A program made the position numbers and the translations under genes. A model generated the notes under the pieces. That model was not told the DNA's origin and did not search any database. It worked only from the letters and a program-made list of their open reading frames with translations. Below, one piece after another: positions 1-64,000 of a stretch of DNA of 64,000 nt. The stretch comes from Apus apus (Eukaryota; Chordata; Aves; Apodiformes; Apodidae), in contig NC_067300.1 in assembly GCF_020740795.1 (NCBI RefSeq), forward strand, positions 1,612,001 through 1,676,000, written 5' to 3'. Numbering within the stretch: the stretch's first letter is position 1; each line of letters begins with the position of its first letter.

Positions 1-656
1 AAAACAATTGCACAACTGGTGTCACTTGTATCCATTTAATTTGATGACCAACAAGGCAGCTCTTGGAGGAATAAATCCAAAAGTAACAATTCTTGAGATA
101 ATGTTTCAGATTTGAAGTTATCTTGCAACTTCAGGCAGCTGCACCGCTGAGGGACAGACATGACACGGACCTACCAACCAACTGCATCTTGATTGACTCT
201 AAAAGAAGGTGTGGTTTTAAGGCTTGGGGAAGTCTGGAAGAACGGTGGCATTCGGTATGAGCTGCAGTGCTCTCCTCAGAGAAGGAGCTCAGGGCTGGGC
301 TGGGCTCTGCCTGTTGGAGGTCTCACCCCTGGGTTAGTGGAGCCCCTCCCTGGGGCTGGGGTTAAACCCCTCCCTCGGGGCCGGGAGTGGCAGCGCCCTC
401 AGGGAAGGCTCCCATGGAGATAAGACTCATCCTTTCTTGTTCCCAGAAGACAGGAATTCCTTCTCAGAAGGAAGGAATGACGTTTCAGCAGCCTGGAGAG
501 CAAGTGCCCTCTGCTAAGGCTCAGTGCCCGGCCAGGACACCAGCAGCTCACACCCCAGAGCTGCACCAACGCAGCCAGGGACGGGACATTAACCACCCAT
601 TTCCCCACAGCCCCTTCAATCAGACACTGCAGAAAGGCAAAACGGGAGGATTTGGT
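1..656. other. Intergenic flank left of MRPL41; possible 3' end of a convergent gene
   Basis: No coding exon is recognised here. A plus-strand AATAAA lies at 70-75 inside A/T-rich sequence, which could be the polyadenylation signal of a plus-strand gene entering from the left. In human, DPH7 is tail-to-tail with MRPL41, so a DPH7 3' UTR is a reasonable guess, but nothing in the visible bases confirms it. Positions 200-560 are GC-richer with several short open frames that look random. Confidence 0.3.
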
Positions 657-662
657 TTTAAT
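657..662 (-). terminator. MRPL41: Putative MRPL41 polyadenylation signal (ATTAAA)
   Basis: On the minus strand an ATTAAA hexamer lies about 75 bases after the MRPL41 stop codon. It is the first recognisable polyadenylation hexamer downstream, so the 3' UTR would be very short. The cleavage site itself cannot be placed by eye. Confidence 0.5.
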
Positions 663-736
663 AGCCGTGCCAGGAGCCGTCCCGAGGCTGCTGCTGCAGG
701 CCGTGTCCCCCGCGCGGGCGCTGCTCCCGCCGCCTC

Positions 737-1144
737 CTACCGCACGTAGTTCTTGGGGAAGAGCTGGAAGAGCTTGCCCTCCTGCGTGGGCTCGAAGCCG
801 TACTTCTCCAGGTTGCCGGGGTCAAACGTGCCGTCCTTCACGTCCTTCTCGATGCGGGGGGCCACCAGCTGCGTGAAGAGCTGCTGGGCCGTCACGGGGG
901 GCTCCGAGCCCTCGGGGGCGCGGTACGAGACGTAGGGCTTGAGCTTGAAGCCCTCCAGGTTGGGGACGACGAACTCGGGCACCATCTCCTTGACGAGGAT
1001 GAACTTCCTGCTGGAGGTCAGCACGCCCAGCTTCTTGGCGCCTCGGCCCTTGTTGTGGCTGCGGGGGCCGCGCTTGCTGGTGAACGGGGACATGCGGTCG
1101 GCGCCGCGCACCAGCCCGCGGGCCAGGTCAGTCAGCAGCCCCAT
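737..1144 (-). CDS. MRPL41: Mitochondrial ribosomal protein L41 (mL41)
   Basis: A component of the large subunit of the mitochondrial ribosome, made in the cytosol and imported into the matrix. The frame encodes 135 residues, close to the 137 of human MRPL41. Family landmarks are visible: LVRGADRMS near residues 11-19, TSKRGPRS next, [10 protein letters not shown] mid-protein, [10 protein letters not shown], and the C-terminal stretch [16 protein letters not shown] ending near PKNYVR. I chose the ATG at 1142-1144 because homology begins there (MGLL...) and it has a favourable context (G at -3 and +4). The frame stays open 65 more codons upstream, but those are low-complexity Arg/Ala/Gly codons from the CpG island without an ATG. 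The coding region is intronless, as in mammals. It is transcribed away from PNPLA7 from the shared promoter block. Confidence 0.96.
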   Translation of the reverse strand: MGLLTDLARGLVRGADRMSPFTSKRGPRSHNKGRGAKKLGVLTSSRKFILVKEMVPEFVVPNLEGFKLKPYVSYRAPEGSEPPVTAQQLFTQLVAPRIEKDVKDGTFDPGNLEKYGFEPTQEGKLFQLFPKNYVR

Positions 1145-1284
1145 GCCGGGCACCCCGGGAGGCTGCACCGGGGGCAGCCCCGCCGCACGGCCCCGCACAC
1201 CCCGGCCCCGCACGGCCCAGCCCGCCGAGAGCCGCGCGCCGCCCCGCGCCGCCACCGCCGCACCCCCCAACACCGCCCGCTCCC

Positions 1285-1340
1285 ATTGGCCGCAGCGCGC
1301 CAGCCAATCCGCGGCGCGGCGCTGGGGCCTCCCCGCCAAT
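1285..1340. promoter_or_regulatory. Cluster of three CCAAT boxes (NF-Y type)
   Basis: Within 56 bases there are an inverted CCAAT (ATTGG at 1285-1289) and two direct copies (1304-1308 and 1336-1340). The two direct copies are exactly 32 bases apart, about three helical turns. NF-Y binds CCAAT in either orientation and is typical of TATA-less bidirectional promoters. The cluster sits 140-200 bases from the MRPL41 start codon and upstream of PNPLA7 exon 1, so it may serve both genes. Confidence 0.7.
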
Positions 1341-1529
1341 CAGCAGCCAGCGTTCCGGGGGGCGGGGCCTGGCCTCAGCCCGGGGCGCTCCCTCCGCCCC
1401 CGCCGCGGGGCCCGGGGTGCGGGGCCTGGGGGTGCGGGGCGGGGCCCGGGGCGCGGGGCAGGGCCGGGCCGGGCCGGGCAGCGCGGGAGGGGCCGCTGCC
1501 CTCTGCCCCGGTGTTCACGTCCGCGTTCC

Positions 1530-1664
1530 CCGGCTGATTCGAAGAGGAGGAGGGAGGCGGGGCCGGGCCGGGCCTGCGGGGCGGCAGCGATCCCGGTCTG
1601 TCCGGAGCTGCTGGCCGGGCTGCGGGTGGTTCCCGGGAGGCTCTTCCCCGGGCGGCGGGTGTCG
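1530..1664 (+). other. PNPLA7: PNPLA7 untranslated exon 1 (3' boundary defined, 5' end approximate)
   Basis: The coding start lies at the beginning of a short exon that has its own splice acceptor (2071), so a 5' leader exon must lie upstream. A strong donor (G|GTGAGT) at 1664/1665 within the CpG island is the best candidate. The transcription start cannot be read from sequence, so the left coordinate is an estimate. Joined to exon 2, it supplies a G at -3 of the ATG, a good initiation context. Confidence 0.55.
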
Positions 1665-2070
1665 GTGAGTGCCCCGGTGCTGGCTTTTTGCTGAGGCTGC
1701 CGTGACCTCGCGGCGCTGGGGGGCCCGTCGTCCTTCCGGGGGGTGTTTCTGGTGCCCGTCCCTGCGGGCAGGTTTGGTTTGCAGCGAGCAGAAAGCTGAG
1801 GCTCGGAGCGTGTTGCCCCTTCCCGGAGGGCTCGGGAGCTGTCGATGCTGCTGGCTCAGCTTTTCCTCGTGGGGTTTTGTTTGCTCAACCTGGAGAAAAG
1901 GGCAGCCTCGCCACGCCGGTGTTGTTCCCTCGAGTTGCTGTGTTCTGCCCAGCTGGAAGGGCACACTCTGCACGGCTGGGTTAGAGTTTGGATTAGGGAG
2001 TCTGGTCAACTCCTGACTCTGTCTTCTCTCTTTTTTTTTTTTTTAACTGTTGCTCCTGCTGCTCCTCCAG
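1665..2070 (+). other. PNPLA7 intron 1
   Basis: Intron of 406 bases, GT-AG. The left half is still G+C-rich promoter-type sequence and the right half ends in a 14-base T run (about 2030-2044) feeding the acceptor. No other feature is recognised. Confidence 0.6.
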
Positions 2071-2072
2071 AC

Positions 2073-63256
<61,184 letters not shown>

Positions 63257-64000
63257 GTAAGACTCATTCCTGGACTGTTCCCATTGATGCTGGTGCTTCC
63301 TTGGAGCCAGATTTACAGCCTTAAATCTGAAAACAGAAAGCACATACTTGAAAAGAGAATTTGTCACTAAATATTTTAGATGTTGTCAAGAGTGAATGGT
63401 GATTTTATGATCCATATATGTATAGTTTGTTGGGGTTTTTTGGCAGAGCATAGCTAATTAAGTGTGGGAATGAGATGTTTTGCAGTGGAGATAGAAAAGT
63501 ATGGCTGCATATGTGCAGTGAAATTTCTTGCAAGAGAAGAGCTCCAAGGGAGCACTGGAAATAGCAGCTGTAATAGCCTTGAATCAGATAGTCATGCTGA
63601 GTGGCATCTTGCATGTAGACTGACTTAATGTGTCTGCATTTGCATTATCTTAATGAATTGGCTGAGAGGAAATGGTCTGCTCTGGGATGGTTGGTATGCT
63701 TTGAGTGTGTGGCAGAGGCCAAACAAAAGTGTATTTACTGACTGAAGTGAGGAGGAGGAAATTTTCCAAATCTTTTTGAGCAGCTTTTAAAAGAATACAG
63801 ATGCATGTTAACTGAGGTGTTGTGGAGCACTTTGCTCTGTGTGTTGCTTGATTTTTTTGATTGTTTGGGCTGTTTAAATTACTTTTACTGCTGTGTATGC
63901 AATATTCCCAGGAGACTTTGGAAATGAGGTGGCCAACTCCCATGTTTTGGATCAGACTTGGGGAGGAAATCTCCAAGTCCATTCTTTCTTTTCCATGCTC
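63257..64000 (+). other. PNPLA7 intron 20 (partial)
   Basis: The beginning of an intron running off the right edge. No repeat or exon is recognised in these 744 bases. Confidence 0.75.

Larger units (their letters stand above)
690..1680. promoter_or_regulatory. CpG island covering MRPL41 and the MRPL41/PNPLA7 bidirectional promoter
   Basis: This kilobase is extremely G+C-rich and dense in CpG, unlike the A/T-rich introns to the right. It spans the MRPL41 coding exon, the spacer and PNPLA7 exon 1. No TATA box is seen. GC boxes are abundant, for example GGGGCGGGGC around 1359-1368 and G/C runs at 1410-1480. Such TATA-less CpG islands between divergent genes usually act as bidirectional, broadly active promoters. 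The roughly 0.4-0.5 kb between the two transcription units fits that. Confidence 0.85.

Noticed and set aside
1145-1339. 65-codon N-terminal extension of MRPL41
   Set aside because: The frame is open but begins at a non-ATG codon, is low complexity, covers the CCAAT cluster, and the homology starts at the ATG at 1142-1144.
939-1694. 251-codon plus-strand open frame across the CpG island
   Set aside because: It is the antisense shadow of MRPL41 plus G+C-rich promoter sequence, with Pro/Arg/Ala low complexity and no homology.

Overview
The window is vertebrate nuclear DNA, almost certainly avian. It has long GT-AG introns, no bacterial-style gene packing, and at least fourteen CR1-type LINE fragments with bird-type 3' ends (ATTCTGTGATTCTGTGA tails and the internal 'ggttggaagggacc' signature). 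No LTR, DNA transposon, CRISPR array, rRNA or tRNA was recognised. Species cannot be fixed by eye.

Two genes are supported. On the minus strand at 737-1144 lies MRPL41, a mitochondrial large-subunit ribosomal protein with an intact 135-codon, intronless coding sequence. On the plus strand the 5' half of PNPLA7 (neuropathy target esterase-related lysophospholipase) starts from the same CpG-rich promoter block and runs off the right edge. I placed one untranslated first exon and nineteen coding exons (2073-63256), all with GT-AG boundaries and compatible phases. They join into 700 codons plus one base with no stop or frameshift. They encode the N-terminal membrane anchor, the juxtamembrane basic region and three cyclic-nucleotide-binding-like domains. 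The patatin catalytic domain (GGGGARG / GTSIG motifs) is not in the window. MRPL41 beside PNPLA7 matches the known human 9q34.3 arrangement and argues for PNPLA7 over its paralogue PNPLA6.

Layout: 1-656, possible 3' end of a convergent plus-strand neighbour; 657-1144, MRPL41; about 1145-1664, shared promoter and PNPLA7 exon 1; 2071-29982, exons 2-16 with introns of 0.4-4.5 kb; 29983-37569, introns 16-17 around exon 17; 37694-51619 and 51734-63195, two very large introns (13.9 and 11.5 kb) around exon 19; then exon 20 and the start of intron 20.

Apart from the exons, the introns hold CR1 remnants, simple repeats and unexplained sequence. The most notable structures are a nested CR1-in-CR1 insertion with a 5-bp target duplication (30080-30925), two inverted CR1 pairs that could fold in the pre-mRNA, a CR1 reverse-transcriptase remnant abutting the exon 11 splice acceptor, a 15-bp perfect hairpin in intron 14, and a CpG-containing regulatory candidate in intron 19. 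I found no convincing undescribed biological system. The window reads as an ordinary two-gene avian locus with some interesting intronic architecture.
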